Assembly: GCA_021781575.1 (NCBI GenBank)
Contig: JAJXWP010000010.1
Coordinates: 1-64,000 of the forward strand
Origin: Pseudomonadota bacterium
GTDB taxonomy: Bacteria; Pseudomonadota; Alphaproteobacteria; Rhodospirillales; Magnetospirillaceae
Direction of reading: 5' to 3'
Length of the DNA stretch: 64,000 bases
How positions within the stretch are numbered: the stretch's first letter is position 1; each line of letters starts with the position of its first letter. Positions 21,437 through 29,592 of this stretch are shown piece after piece. A program made the position numbers and the translations under genes. The notes under the pieces are model-generated. The model was not told the origin of the DNA and did no database searches. It worked only from the letters and a program-made list of their open reading frames with translations.

Positions 21437-22045
21437 TCATGGCCAGTCGGCGGTAGCGGTCAGGGCGGGATCGTCGGCATGGTCGACCAGGATCCGGCGG
21501 ACCCGCTCCTGCCACAATTCGCCGAGGCGGCGTTCCTCGTCCGCATCGGCTTGAGCGTCGGCCCATAGCTGCAGCAGATTGCGCATCGCCGGTTCGGAAG
21601 GCACCACCGTGGGGTCGAAGCGCACCGCCACCCCCTGCTTGCTGTCGGCTCGCCGCAAGCCGAGCGCTCCCGGCAGGGGGGTGCCGAAGTGTAGAAGGTG
21701 GCGCCGGTCGAAGCGTCCGGCGATGCCCTTGAAGCCGTCAAGCTGGCGGGCGCCGGTGACCAGCGAGGCGACGGCCGCCACCACACCGGTGGTGCCTTCG
21801 TCCTCGTCGCCAGGGAGATAGACATGGATGGCTCCGCGCTGCGGCAGGCCGTCGGGCCAAAGGCGGGCCAGGCCCGCTCGCAGCATCAGCCAGGCGCCGG
21901 CGATGGTCGGGCAGGAATGGCCGGCCAGGCGCATGGCGTCGGCATAGCAATAGGTCAAGGTCCCGTCTCCGGCACCGAGCAGTCGGGTGAGGGGATCGAA
22001 GACGGTAATGGTGGGGGTCTGTTCGAAAAAGGCGGGCAAGCTCAT
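21437..22045 (-). CDS. FmdE-like domain protein of unknown function
   Basis: 202 aa with the ATG at 22045, beginning MSLPAFFEQTPTITVFD. The segment MRLAGHSCPTIAGAWLM resembles the GHxCPGxAxG metal-site motif of the FmdE family, found next to formylmethanofuran dehydrogenase genes and in stand-alone bacterial proteins of unknown role. A second motif VYLPGDEDEGTTGVVAAV follows, then LDGFKGIAGRFDRRHLLHF. The C-terminal helix (LWADAQADADEERRLGELW) is charged. No signal peptide, so cytoplasmic. No molybdenum or C1 genes are nearby. Family assignment rests on one motif and is moderate. Confidence 0.65.
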   Translation of the reverse strand: MSLPAFFEQTPTITVFDPLTRLLGAGDGTLTYCYADAMRLAGHSCPTIAGAWLMLRAGLARLWPDGLPQRGAIHVYLPGDEDEGTTGVVAAVASLVTGARQLDGFKGIAGRFDRRHLLHFGTPLPGALGLRRADSKQGVAVRFDPTVVPSEPAMRNLLQLWADAQADADEERRLGELWQERVRRILVDHADDPALTATADWP

Positions 22046-22187
22046 CAGGGCGGTTCTCCGGGAGTTGACCGGCCTACACTGCCAATCGGAGGGACGTCGC
22101 GCCTTGAGCTTGGGCAATGAGGCGACATATAAGCCGGTGGGCGGAAGGCCTTCCTGCCTTCCGCCTTTCCGCGGCAACCGGCCGAGG

Positions 22188-22388
22188 TCAGCGCGACTGC
22201 CCGACACCTTTGAAGACGTCGGCCATGCTGGTGTATTGCTCGTCGGGCATCTCGTTCAACGCCTGGATGACCTCGTTGTCGGCATTGTTTTTCTTGGCAT
22301 GTTCGATGAGGTCGCTCTTATTGGCCGGAAAATCTATGCCGCTCAGCGCCTGGGCGATGGTTGCCGTCGAATGGGAAGCTAGAGGCAT
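22188..22388 (-). CDS. DUF2795 family small protein
   Basis: 66 aa. The pattern IAQALSGIDFPANKSDLIEHAKKN followed by NEVIQALNEMPDEQY and SMADVFKGVG is the DUF2795 signature, a small helical domain of unknown function seen widely in bacteria. The motif is given here in pieces: ALSGIDFPANKSDLIEHA, then LNEMPDEQYTSMADV. AAGGAG lies 7 bases before the ATG. Stand-alone between the FmdE-like and rhomboid genes, all on the minus strand, with gaps of over 90 bases on both sides. Confidence 0.85.
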   Translation of the reverse strand: MPLASHSTATIAQALSGIDFPANKSDLIEHAKKNNADNEVIQALNEMPDEQYTSMADVFKGVGQSR

Positions 22389-22481
22389 GGTCGTTCTCCT
22401 TGCGTGGATGGGCCATATGCCACAAACGCTGGGTGTTGTTCGGAGTTCCCCGGGCCTGTACCTTCAGCTTGGGTCAGAGCA

Positions 22482-23270
22482 CTAACCCCAAGGTTCCTCC
22501 CGGTCGCGCGGGATGACCGTGGGGATGCGGCCACGCCGGACCAGGCGCGCGCCGCTGACGGCAAACGCACGACTTTTCGCCGCGCCGAAAAGCGGAACCT
22601 CAGGCCGGCGGAACACCGGCAGCAGGGCAATGCCGCAAAGGAATCCGCCGACATGAGCCCAGAAGGCGACACCACCGGCGGCTGCGGGGGCCATCGCGGC
22701 GCTGCCCAATTGGATCAGGAACCAAAGGCCGAGCACCAATAGCGCCGGGACATTCACCAGGCGAATGAACACCAGGATGACCACCAGCACCCGCACGTTG
22801 GCTCGCGGATGAAGGAGCGCATACCCTCCGAGAATGCCGGCGATAGCGCCCGATGCGCCGATCATCGGCATTTCCGAATCAGGCGCCATCAGCGCTTGCG
22901 TGAGCGCCGCTGTGGCGCCGCAGAGGAGATAATAGAGAATGAACCGTATCCGGCCCATGGCATCTTCGACATTGTCGCCGAAGATCCACAGGAACAGCAT
23001 ATTGCCCAGGATGTGCAGCCAGCCGCCGTGCAGGAACATTGACGTCAGCACGGTCGCCCACGGCGGGACCAGCGTCAAGTCGGGCGCCAGCGAGGCGTTG
23101 CCCAGCAGGACCGCCGGTATCATGCCGAGGGACAATGTCGCTGCGCGCGCCATCGGAGGCGGAAGAGACAGTTCCCACAAGAAGACCACCGCGCAAAGGG
23201 CGATGATCAGCCAGGTGACGACCGCGGCGCGTTGGGTCGGGTTATCGTCGGAAAGAGGCAGGGTGAACAT
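22482..23270 (-). CDS. Rhomboid family intramembrane serine protease
   Basis: 262 aa with the ATG at 23270 (MFTLPLSDDNPTQRA). At least six membrane segments. The family motifs are present: the HGGWLHILGNMLFLWIFGDN loop region, the catalytic Ser in MIGASGAIAG, and the catalytic His in WAHVGGFLCG. It cleaves membrane proteins within the lipid bilayer; the substrate is unknown. An upstream in-frame start at 23336 would add 22 residues without hydrophobic character. The C-terminal basic tail is cytoplasmic. Confidence 0.9.
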   Translation of the reverse strand: MFTLPLSDDNPTQRAAVVTWLIIALCAVVFLWELSLPPPMARAATLSLGMIPAVLLGNASLAPDLTLVPPWATVLTSMFLHGGWLHILGNMLFLWIFGDNVEDAMGRIRFILYYLLCGATAALTQALMAPDSEMPMIGASGAIAGILGGYALLHPRANVRVLVVILVFIRLVNVPALLVLGLWFLIQLGSAAMAPAAAGGVAFWAHVGGFLCGIALLPVFRRPEVPLFGAAKSRAFAVSGARLVRRGRIPTVIPRDREEPWG

Positions 23271-23394
23271 CGGCGGCCCTCCCGGCGGGCGAAACGTGCG
23301 TTCGGAATTGGCGCGGCGACTTCCGAACGAGGCCAAAGACCTGTTCCATCATATGAGAACGCCGGGATGCGGAGGGCAGTGCGGGGGCAGTCGG

Positions 23395-23682
23395 TCAGTC
23401 GCCCCTCTGTCCCTTCAGCATATCGGTAACGGTCACGCCCAGACGATCCTCGACCACCACCACTTCGCCTCGGCCGACCAGCATCTTGTTGACGAACAGG
23501 TCGATCGGCTCGTTGATTTTACGATCCAGTTCGACGACGGCGCCGCGGCCCAGTTTGAGCAGCTGTTTGACCTGGACATTGGCGTGCCCCAGCACGGCGT
23601 AGAGTTCGACCTGGATGTCATAGGCGGCTTCGCGCCCAGGGCCGCCAGCCGACCCGCCTTCAGTCGTATCGTCGTCAGCCAT
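23395..23682 (-). CDS. fliN: Flagellar motor switch protein FliN
   Basis: 95 aa; ATG at 23682 with GGAG upstream (a GTG three codons earlier is possible). The core (VELYAVLGHANVQVKQLLKLGRG in two blocks, VVELDRKINEPIDLFVN, then VGRGEVVVVEDRLGVTV) is the SpoA/FliN domain forming the C-ring base that switches rotation direction. It is the short FliN form lacking a FliM-like N-terminal part. It is isolated here from other C-ring genes, which probably lie elsewhere or the gene is a scattered flagellar locus as is common in this family. Confidence 0.9.
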   Translation of the reverse strand: MADDDTTEGGSAGGPGREAAYDIQVELYAVLGHANVQVKQLLKLGRGAVVELDRKINEPIDLFVNKMLVGRGEVVVVEDRLGVTVTDMLKGQRGD

Positions 23683-23783
23683 GGAATCCACTCCGGATCA
23701 GTCGTTGGTAAATAGTGCATACTTTCGAAGGGCAAAGTCACCATATAGATGAAACTCGTTAATGAGAACTTTGTGGAGTTTCG

Positions 23784-24464
23784 ATGACCGAGCCAACCCA
23801 GACCCCGCCGGCTGCCATCCTGTTCGACCTCGACGGAACGCTGGTGGACAGCCTGCCCGACTTGTTACGTGCAATGAATGCCCTGCTGGCCGAAATGGGC
23901 CGCCCACCGGTGACGGCCAAACAAGTGCGAGGATGGGTTGGCGACGGTGCCGGCCCTCTGGTCGAGCGGGCTATGCTGGCGACGGGCGGGCCGTCGGAGA
24001 TTTCCCTGCGGGAACTGGTCAAGCGGTATCTTGGCCACTACGCAGGCAACACCGCTGTTGGCACCCGGCCGTTCCCCGGTGTCGAAGAGACCTTGCAATC
24101 GTTGAAGGCGGCTGGGCATCCGCTGGGGGTCTGTACCAACAAACCCACCGCTCTTTCCCTGGAATTGCTTGATGCATTGGGGCTTTCGGGGTTGTTCGGC
24201 GCCATTGTCGGCGGCGATACCGTGACCGCCCGTAAACCGGATCCCGCTCATCTGTTGGCGACGCTGGCCGCCATGGGGATGGATGGCCGCCGGGCCTTGA
24301 TGGTGGGAGACAGCGCCAACGACGTGGCGGCGGCCCGCGCCGCCGGCATTCCCGTGGTGGCGGTGGCGTTCGGCTATTCCCGCATTGATCCCAAGGAACT
24401 CGGTGCCGATGCCCTGATCGATGACTTCACCGAACTTCCCGAAGCGGCGGCACGCTTTCTTTAA
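23784..24464 (+). CDS. gph: Phosphoglycolate phosphatase (HAD family)
   Basis: 226 aa. HAD motifs: ILFDLDGTLVDS with nucleophile Asp near residue 16, the Thr/Ser motif VCTNKPT, KPDP, and motif IV GDSANDVAAARAAG. Length and the LARPPVT-like cap helices fit Gph, which hydrolyses 2-phosphoglycolate from DNA repair or Rubisco oxygenation. A related HAD phosphatase specificity cannot be excluded from sequence alone. The start is ATG at 23784. It stands alone, divergent from fliN, with about 100 bases between the starts. Confidence 0.85.
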   Translation: MTEPTQTPPAAILFDLDGTLVDSLPDLLRAMNALLAEMGRPPVTAKQVRGWVGDGAGPLVERAMLATGGPSEISLRELVKRYLGHYAGNTAVGTRPFPGVEETLQSLKAAGHPLGVCTNKPTALSLELLDALGLSGLFGAIVGGDTVTARKPDPAHLLATLAAMGMDGRRALMVGDSANDVAAARAAGIPVVAVAFGYSRIDPKELGADALIDDFTELPEAAARFL

Positions 24465-24743
24465 CTCAGGTCTTGTCGGCCCGAAGCTCGGGCGCCCGGC
24501 GCGCAATGTCGGCGATTGCTGGCAGAGCGGTGTCCGCCGCCACCGATGAGCCCCGGTGATGAGGCTCTGACGGACGGTTCCCACGCCCTCCATCAGAGCC
24601 TCGCCACAATTCAATCACCTGGTGATCCTGTTCGGAATTGTTGCAGTTATTTCCGGGCGGGGCCTGACCCTGGAATTGCCTATTGACCGGAATGACCGTA
24701 TGGGTATGCCCGCGCGCTGTCTGTGTGGGATCGAGACCGAAGC
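24465..24743. other. Intergenic region holding dispersed repeat copy A
   Basis: 279 bases between gph and the Cys-rich mini-ORF. The middle is occupied by a repeat with a perfect 10-bp stem, listed separately. No promoter could be chosen with confidence. Confidence 0.5.
24568..24617 (+). repeat. Dispersed 50-nt repeat, copy A (with extended stem from 24561)
   Basis: Runs from TGACGGACGG to AATTCAATCA, same length as the copies at 12520 and 29593. Here GAGGCTCTGA (24561-24570) and TCAGAGCCTC (24593-24602) form a perfect 10-bp stem around a 22-base loop. The conserved CACAATTCAATCA follows the stem. Confidence 0.75.
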
Positions 24744-24980
24744 ATGGAGCTTTGCCCTGACTGCCTTAATGTCTGCCCCTGGTGCGGCAGCCCACGCTGG
24801 CTGACCCGACAGAACGGGTGCGGTTCGGTTGCCGCCGGAAACGCCTCCAAAGCCTGCAAGAAAGCGCGGCGCCTCAAGGGCGTGCCATGCCCTCGGTGCG
24901 GTGGAGGCGGCAAGGCGGCCGACGAAACGCAGCCGATGGCTGGGACCAAGGCCCAGGGATGGTCCGACCCTGCCGAATGA
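24744..24980 (+). CDS. Possible Cys-rich zinc-ribbon mini-protein
   Basis: 78-aa open frame beginning MELCPDCLNVCPWCGSP. It has four CxxC-type Cys at residues 4, 7, 11 and 14, single Cys at 26 and 38, and a DnaJ-like CPRCGGGGK (Cys 49, 52). The spacing of Cys pairs is hard to get by chance in GC-rich DNA, so a metal-binding small protein is plausible. The ribosome site is weak (GAGACCGA). Some antisense frames also cross the region, and the family is not recognised. Convergent with the EF-hand gene. Confidence 0.4.
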   Translation: MELCPDCLNVCPWCGSPRWLTRQNGCGSVAAGNASKACKKARRLKGVPCPRCGGGGKAADETQPMAGTKAQGWSDPAE

Positions 24981-25033
24981 TGCAGGTCGGCCGGGGTTGC
25001 CTGCGAAGCCATGCACCGGGCCTCGGCCCTTCA

Positions 25034-25672
25034 TCAAGGTGTCTTGCGGGGGCATTCTTGCAGGACTTCAGCACGGCTGAGCGTGCCGTCATGGTCGGCA
25101 TCAAGATGGGTGAATGCCTCTTGCGCCTGCCGGATGAAATCCTCGCGGCTGACTTTGAAGCGCAGTGACGTATCCGCCGACATGACCGGGTCGGCGCTCA
25201 GATCGACCGGGCTGCCGCGCGACCGTGTCGACTGTGCGGCCCCCCCGGCGCCGTGATGCCGGGTGCCGGGAGGGTGATCTCCGTCGGTGCGCGGGACGGG
25301 GTCGGGGGCAATCGGGTCCTGATACGGAGCACGGAACACCTCCAGGTCGGAGGCCGTGATGAAGCCGCTGTGGCGGATATCCATCCGGTCAAACTGCTGT
25401 TGGGCGTCGGCCATGAAGGCGTCATGGCTGATCGGCCCGTCATGGCCGCCGCCGACGCGGTGGAACCACCCGCTCAACGCCGCTTCACAGGCCGGATGCC
25501 CGAGGACCCCGCCGCTCAAAGGCTCGCCGTTGGGACTATAAATCCGCTGATAGCCGGCGGGACCCCGGTCATCGGCGTGGTGCCCGCCGAATAAGCCTCC
25601 GCTGCAAGCCGAGACGGCCATGGCGGCGGTACAAAGGAGCAGGGCCGAGGTCAGGCGGATTCGCTGGGGCAT
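25034..25672 (-). CDS. EF-hand domain lipoprotein
   Basis: 212 aa with the ATG at 25672 (MPQRIRLTSALLL). Hydrophobic signal followed by a lipobox (VSAC), so a lipid-anchored periplasmic protein is expected. Two EF-hand-like segments are seen: a degenerate one around FDRMDIRHSGFITASDL and a canonical C-terminal loop DADHDGTLSRAEV. A Pro/Gly/His-rich linker with DHPPGTRHHGAGG lies between. Likely a calcium-binding envelope protein; partner unknown. Its stop is 53 bases from the end of the converging Cys-rich frame. Confidence 0.8.
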   Translation of the reverse strand: MPQRIRLTSALLLCTAAMAVSACSGGLFGGHHADDRGPAGYQRIYSPNGEPLSGGVLGHPACEAALSGWFHRVGGGHDGPISHDAFMADAQQQFDRMDIRHSGFITASDLEVFRAPYQDPIAPDPVPRTDGDHPPGTRHHGAGGAAQSTRSRGSPVDLSADPVMSADTSLRFKVSREDFIRQAQEAFTHLDADHDGTLSRAEVLQECPRKTP

Positions 25673-25747
25673 GGGGAGGGGGGCGATAGTGATGCGGGCT
25701 GGCAACTATACGCATGGGTCATGCACCCTCGCCATCGCATTGTTGCT

Positions 25748-26413
25748 TCACCGGCGCGGGGCGGGGCCGATTCCGTAGGTGAAGCCGAACATCACGCTGT
25801 GCGCCGCGTAGCCGAACCGCAGCGTCGACGGAATTCCGAGCGCCGCCGACTCGGGCACTGCCACGTCTTCGATGGCGAAGTACCGATAGTCCACAGTGAC
25901 CGCCAACCGCTCGTTCACGGCATAGGACAGGCCGGCAATGCCTTGGTAGGCGAATCCGGTCTGGGGCTTGTCGACGATCGTCACTCCCGTCGTCGCCGAG
26001 TGGATGTTCACCGCATTGATCCAGGCGCCGCCGGCGCCGGCGCCGATATAGGGCGTGAACGCCGTGCCGGTGCGAATGTCGTAGTAGGCATTGGCCATGG
26101 TGCTGGCCACTCCCATGTAGCCGGACAGTCCGGCCGAGCCGAATCCGGAGGTGAATTTCGACATGCCATTGTCCCGCCAACCGATCTCCGCTTCGGCGCG
26201 GATCGGCCCGAAGCCGTAGCCGACGGTGCCGAGGACGGCATAGCCAGGGGCGGTGGAAAAGTCGAAGGAGCCGAAGTCGTCGGTGTTTTTGTATTGGGGG
26301 ACGATGTTCACGCCGGCGGCCGCGCCGAGATACCAGTTGCCGTCCTGGGCCGCGGCGGTGTTGGCGAGGCCGGCCACCAGGCCGGCGGCAACCATGGCGG
26401 CAAATTTCCCCAT
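25748..26413 (-). CDS. Outer-membrane beta-barrel protein (OmpA/opacity-like)
   Basis: 221 aa. Signal peptide with cleavage likely after NTAAA. The mature part alternates polar and hydrophobic residues with many Gly/Tyr, for example NWYLGAAAGVNIVPQY, YAVLGTVGYGFGPIRAEAE and FTPYIGAGAGGAWINAV. It ends in a strand (SVMFGFTYGIGPAPRR). About eight strands fit the OmpA-like transmembrane domain used in opacity proteins. The last residue is Arg rather than the usual Phe, so the final strand is not canonical. Substrate or role unknown. Confidence 0.82.
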   Translation of the reverse strand: MGKFAAMVAAGLVAGLANTAAAQDGNWYLGAAAGVNIVPQYKNTDDFGSFDFSTAPGYAVLGTVGYGFGPIRAEAEIGWRDNGMSKFTSGFGSAGLSGYMGVASTMANAYYDIRTGTAFTPYIGAGAGGAWINAVNIHSATTGVTIVDKPQTGFAYQGIAGLSYAVNERLAVTVDYRYFAIEDVAVPESAALGIPSTLRFGYAAHSVMFGFTYGIGPAPRR

Positions 26414-26600
26414 CGGCGTTCCCTTCCGCTATGAACGAGCGGCCTTACGCTTAGTCGCAGGCGGCGGGGCGACTCAATCTCGCCGACGGCCTATGGACGT
26501 CAGGCTGTTCGGCGGCGTGGTTCCCGGTTTGCCTTTGTGCCGGTCAGAGCCCAAATGCACCAAGGGCCCCGATGCGTCGCACCGAGGCCCTTGCGCTATC

Positions 26601-26675
26601 TGGCTCCCAGGGAGGGATTCGAACCCCCGGCCAAGCGGTTAACAGCCGCTTGCTCTACCACTGAGCTACCTGGGA
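26601..26675 (-). tRNA. tRNA-Asn (GTT)
   Basis: Full cloverleaf on the minus strand. The acceptor stem is TCCCAGG/CCTGGGA, the D-arm has GCTCAGTGGTAGAGC, and the anticodon loop CTGTTAA carries anticodon GTT. The T-arm has GGTTCGAATCC, and a CCA end is encoded (complement of 26601-26603). Confidence 0.97.
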
Positions 26676-26767
26676 ATGGTCGGCCCACCATAACGGCGAG
26701 CCACCGCATTCCTTATGTTTCCCACGGCCGGGCGGCGCTGTCGCCTATCCGGTAGGGCAGGGCCCGC

Positions 26768-26797
26768 CTTATAGCAAGGTCGGGAAGCGCGGCGCAA
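26768..26797 (-). promoter_or_regulatory. Possible promoter of tRNA-Asn
   Basis: On the minus strand TTGCGC (26797-26792), an 18-base spacer and TATAAG (26773-26768). The mature tRNA starts about 92 bases further on, a long leader, so the call is tentative. Confidence 0.4.
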
Positions 26798-26843
26798 TGC
26801 CTTTTTCAGGCCTTCACGCTGCTTCCCGCTGGTCGGCGGGATT

Positions 26844-26917
26844 TGGAGGCCGAGGCCGGAATCGAACCGACGTACAAGGATTTGCAGTCCTCTGCATAGC
26901 CACTCTGCCACCCGGCC
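26844..26917 (-). tRNA. tRNA-Cys (GCA)
   Basis: Cloverleaf on the minus strand. The acceptor is GGCCGGG/CTCGGCC (one G-T pair), the anticodon stem-loop contains ACTGCAAAT with anticodon GCA, the T-arm has GGTTCGATTCC, and the CCA is encoded (complement of 26844-26846). Confidence 0.96.
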
Positions 26918-27226
26918 CCTGCCCGGAAATCCGGCGTTCGACGCCGCCATCCGGTCGTGAGGCGCCGTTTATAGACATTCCCCAGGTTCCGGTCAAGCGG
27001 GGGTTCTGCCGAATTTCCGTCGCCGTGAAGACAAGGGGCGACATTCGGCCAAGGACGCCAGGCAGTTCGGCCGAGCACTTAAGAATGCTTCCACAAGGCC
27101 TATTCATACGAGAGCAGGATTGTCTTCACACGAGCCCCCCGGTATAACTCGCCATGCCGAGCCGCGAGTTGCGCGGCTGCTTCCGCCGGGAGGGCGGACA
27201 TTAGGATACTCCGGGAGCCATCGACG
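26918..27226. other. Divergent region between tRNA-Cys and pcm
   Basis: 309 bases. The tRNA-proximal end has a near-consensus promoter (listed). The pcm-proximal end shows GGGAGCC before the pcm ATG. Nothing else recognised. Confidence 0.6.
26968..26996 (-). promoter_or_regulatory. Promoter of tRNA-Cys
   Basis: Near-consensus sigma-70 promoter on the minus strand: TTGACC (26996-26991), 17-base spacer, TATAAA (26973-26968). The tRNA starts about 50 bases downstream. Confidence 0.75.
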
Positions 27227-27880
27227 ATGAATTACGCTGCCGCCCGACACAACATGGTGGAGAGCCAGATCCGTACCAACAGCGTCACCAACCCGTTGGT
27301 GATCCAGGCGCTCGAGGAAGTTCCGCGGGAGCTGTTCGTCCCCAAGCAGCTACGCGGTATCGCCTATCTGGATGAAGATATCAGGCTGGGCGGCGGGCGC
27401 ACGCTGATGGAGCCGCGGGTATTCGCCCGTCTCCTCGACGGTGCCGCCATCGCCAAGAGTGAAGTGGTGCTGGACGTTGGTTGCGCTTCAGGCTATTCGG
27501 CCGCCGTTCTGGCCCGTCTCGCCAGCACGGTGGTGGCGGTGGAAAGCGATGCCGAACTTGCGGCGCGGGCCGGCGCGGTTCTGGCGGAATTGTCCGTCGA
27601 CAATGTCGCCATGGTGACCGGCGCATTGGCCGAAGGCGATGCGTCGCACGGGCCTTACAACGTGATCGTGCTGGAAGGGGCGGTCGCCGAGATTCCCCAG
27701 ACCCTGCTGCAGCAGCTGGCCGACGGCGGCCGGCTGGTCGCCGTCGTCGCCGGTGAGACCGGTGTCGGCCGTGGCACCCTGGTCCTTCGCACCGGCAACA
27801 CATTTTCCAGCCGCGTTCTGTTCGACGCGTCGGTCGGGCCGTTGCCCGGCCTCCAGGCGAAGCCCGGCTTCGTATTCTGA
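27227..27880 (+). CDS. pcm: Protein-L-isoaspartate O-methyltransferase
   Basis: 217 aa. Methylates L-isoaspartyl residues of aged proteins with SAM so that they can be repaired. N-terminal ARHNMVESQIRTNSVTNPLV and FVPKQLRGIAYLDEDIRLGGG are typical of the alphaproteobacterial family. The SAM motif I is VVLDVGCASGYSAAVLA and motif post I is VVAVESD. The conserved order pcm-tolC-popZ-valS in this window matches many alphaproteobacteria. Three consecutive hairpins separate it from tolC. Confidence 0.92.
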   Translation: MNYAAARHNMVESQIRTNSVTNPLVIQALEEVPRELFVPKQLRGIAYLDEDIRLGGGRTLMEPRVFARLLDGAAIAKSEVVLDVGCASGYSAAVLARLASTVVAVESDAELAARAGAVLAELSVDNVAMVTGALAEGDASHGPYNVIVLEGAVAEIPQTLLQQLADGGRLVAVVAGETGVGRGTLVLRTGNTFSSRVLFDASVGPLPGLQAKPGFVF

Positions 27881-27884
27881 CAGC

Positions 27885-27957
27885 GCCGCCGGTTCTCCGG
27901 CGGCAGTACGGGCATGGTCTATGCCCGGCGGCATTCCCCGGCCCGGTGTGGCCGGGG
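27885..27957 (+). terminator. Three consecutive hairpins after pcm
   Basis: Hairpin 1: GCCGCCGG-TTCT-CCGGCGGC (27885-27904). Hairpin 2: GGGCAT-GGTCT-ATGCCC (27910-27926). Hairpin 3: CCCCGGCC-N6-GGCCGGGG (27936-27957), followed by TTTTT at 27963-27967. The last is a good intrinsic-terminator candidate. Confidence 0.7.
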
Positions 27958-28098
27958 TGCGCTTTTTCGCGCGCTGTGAAATCTTAGAAAACGTTGCAAT
28001 GTGCTTGATATTTATACCTCGGCAGATATCGTATCCCATGGTGTCTCATGGGTGAAAAGGCGATAGGCTTGGCTCGCGTCCCAGTTATCAGGTGACAA

Positions 28099-29493
28099 AT
28101 GCAGAAGAATGCATGGGGAAAGGCCGGTTTTTTCCTGGCAGCTGTGGCATTTTGCGGTTCGGCCAAGGCCGAGACTTTGCAAGACGCCCTGGTTGCCGCC
28201 TACACCTCCAATCCAACCCTTTTGGCCCAGCGGGCCCGCCTGCGCGCGGCTGACGAAGCGGTGCCCCAGGCGCTGGCCAATTGGCGGCCGACCGTCAAGT
28301 TGACCGGTGACCTCACCCGGACAAATTTCGCCACCAATACCAATCCGGTGGTCGGGCTGGTCGGTGCGACGTCCGTCGCCACGGCGAAGGACTACGGCGT
28401 CACCATCACCGAACCGATCTACCGCGGCGGCCGGACGGTCGCCCAGACCAAACAGGCCGAGGCGCAGGTGCGGGCGGAACGCGCCCTGCTCGAATCGACC
28501 GAGCAGACGGTCATGCTGAACGTCATCACCGCCTATATGAACGTGGTCGAGTACAAGGCGGTGCTTGCGCTCAGCATCAATAATGAACAGGTGTTGCAGC
28601 GCCAGTTGGATGCCACCAACGACCGGTTCCGCGTTGGCGAAGTGACGCGGACCGACGTAGCCCAGGCCGAATCGCGCCTGTCGGCGGCGCATGCGGACCG
28701 GACGCAGGCGGAGGGCAATCTGCGGGCGGCGGTAGCCAACTATATCAACGTGGTCGGCCATGCCCCGGAAAACCTCGTGGCTCCGCCTCCCGTCGCCGAC
28801 CTGCCGAAATCGATCGACGAAGCGCATTCCCAGGCAATGGCGGACAATCCGAACATCCGGAACGCCGAATACACCTATGACGCGGCCAACTATGGCATCG
28901 ACCTGGTCGCGGGCGAGCTGTTGCCGACCGTCACCTTCAACGGCACCGCCTTGAAGAGCTATGAGTTCCTTGGCCCGGATACCTATGAACAGGAAATCCA
29001 GGGGCAGATCAACCTGACCGTTCCCTTGTATCAGCAGGGGCAGGAATACTCGCGCTTGCGCCAGCAGAAGCACACCGCCGGGCAGGATCGCATCGATGTC
29101 GACGTTACCCGTCGTGATACGGTGGAGTCGGTGACGCGCGCCTGGGAGGCGCTGCAGACGGCAAGGGCCCGGATCGTTTCCTATACCGATCAGATCAGGG
29201 CCGCGCAGGTGGCGTTGGAAGGCGTGCAGCGGGAATCGCAGGTCGGGTCGCGCACCGTGCTCGACGTGTTGAACGCCGAACAGGAACTGTTGAACGCCAA
29301 GGTCAATCTCGTCCAGGCCCAGCACGACGAAACGGTAGCGGCCTACCAGTTGCGCGGAACGCTGGGTACGCTCACGGCCAGCGCGCTGGCCCTGCCGGTG
29401 CCGGTCTACGATCCGCAACAGCACTATGACGAAGTGCGTGAGCAATGGGTGGGGACGTCCGTGTCGCCGTCTTACGGTGGCGCCGTGAAATAG
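28099..29493 (+). CDS. tolC: Outer-membrane channel TolC
   Basis: 464-aa TolC-family outer-membrane efflux/secretion channel. Signal peptide ends near GSAKA, then ETLQDALVAAYTSNPTL starts the mature helices. Two repeated OEP halves each have a long helical hairpin; the first includes PTVKLTGDLTRTNFATN and the second QINLTVPLYQQGQEYSRLR. VGSRTVLDVLNAEQELLNA is a family signature. It probably serves type I secretion and drug efflux, and could be the outer-membrane partner of both ABC/HlyD pairs in this window. Its own promoter is likely in the 200 bases after the pcm terminator but no good -10/-35 was found. Confidence 0.94.
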   Translation: MQKNAWGKAGFFLAAVAFCGSAKAETLQDALVAAYTSNPTLLAQRARLRAADEAVPQALANWRPTVKLTGDLTRTNFATNTNPVVGLVGATSVATAKDYGVTITEPIYRGGRTVAQTKQAEAQVRAERALLESTEQTVMLNVITAYMNVVEYKAVLALSINNEQVLQRQLDATNDRFRVGEVTRTDVAQAESRLSAAHADRTQAEGNLRAAVANYINVVGHAPENLVAPPPVADLPKSIDEAHSQAMADNPNIRNAEYTYDAANYGIDLVAGELLPTVTFNGTALKSYEFLGPDTYEQEIQGQINLTVPLYQQGQEYSRLRQQKHTAGQDRIDVDVTRRDTVESVTRAWEALQTARARIVSYTDQIRAAQVALEGVQRESQVGSRTVLDVLNAEQELLNAKVNLVQAQHDETVAAYQLRGTLGTLTASALALPVPVYDPQQHYDEVREQWVGTSVSPSYGGAVK

Positions 29494-29592
29494 ATCGTCG
29501 CTGGGTGAGGAAGGGCCTCTTGCTTCCCGGTGATGTAGCTCAGTGGCCCGATCCTGGCGTGTGGAGTCCGGGGTCAGGATCTGACCACCGAC

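Noticed and set aside
29531-29546. GATGTAGCTCAGTGG resembling a tRNA 5' D-arm
   Set aside because: Shares 12 bases with the tRNA-Asn D-arm, but no matching acceptor, anticodon or T-arm follows. It may be a remnant or chance, so it is not called as a tRNA.
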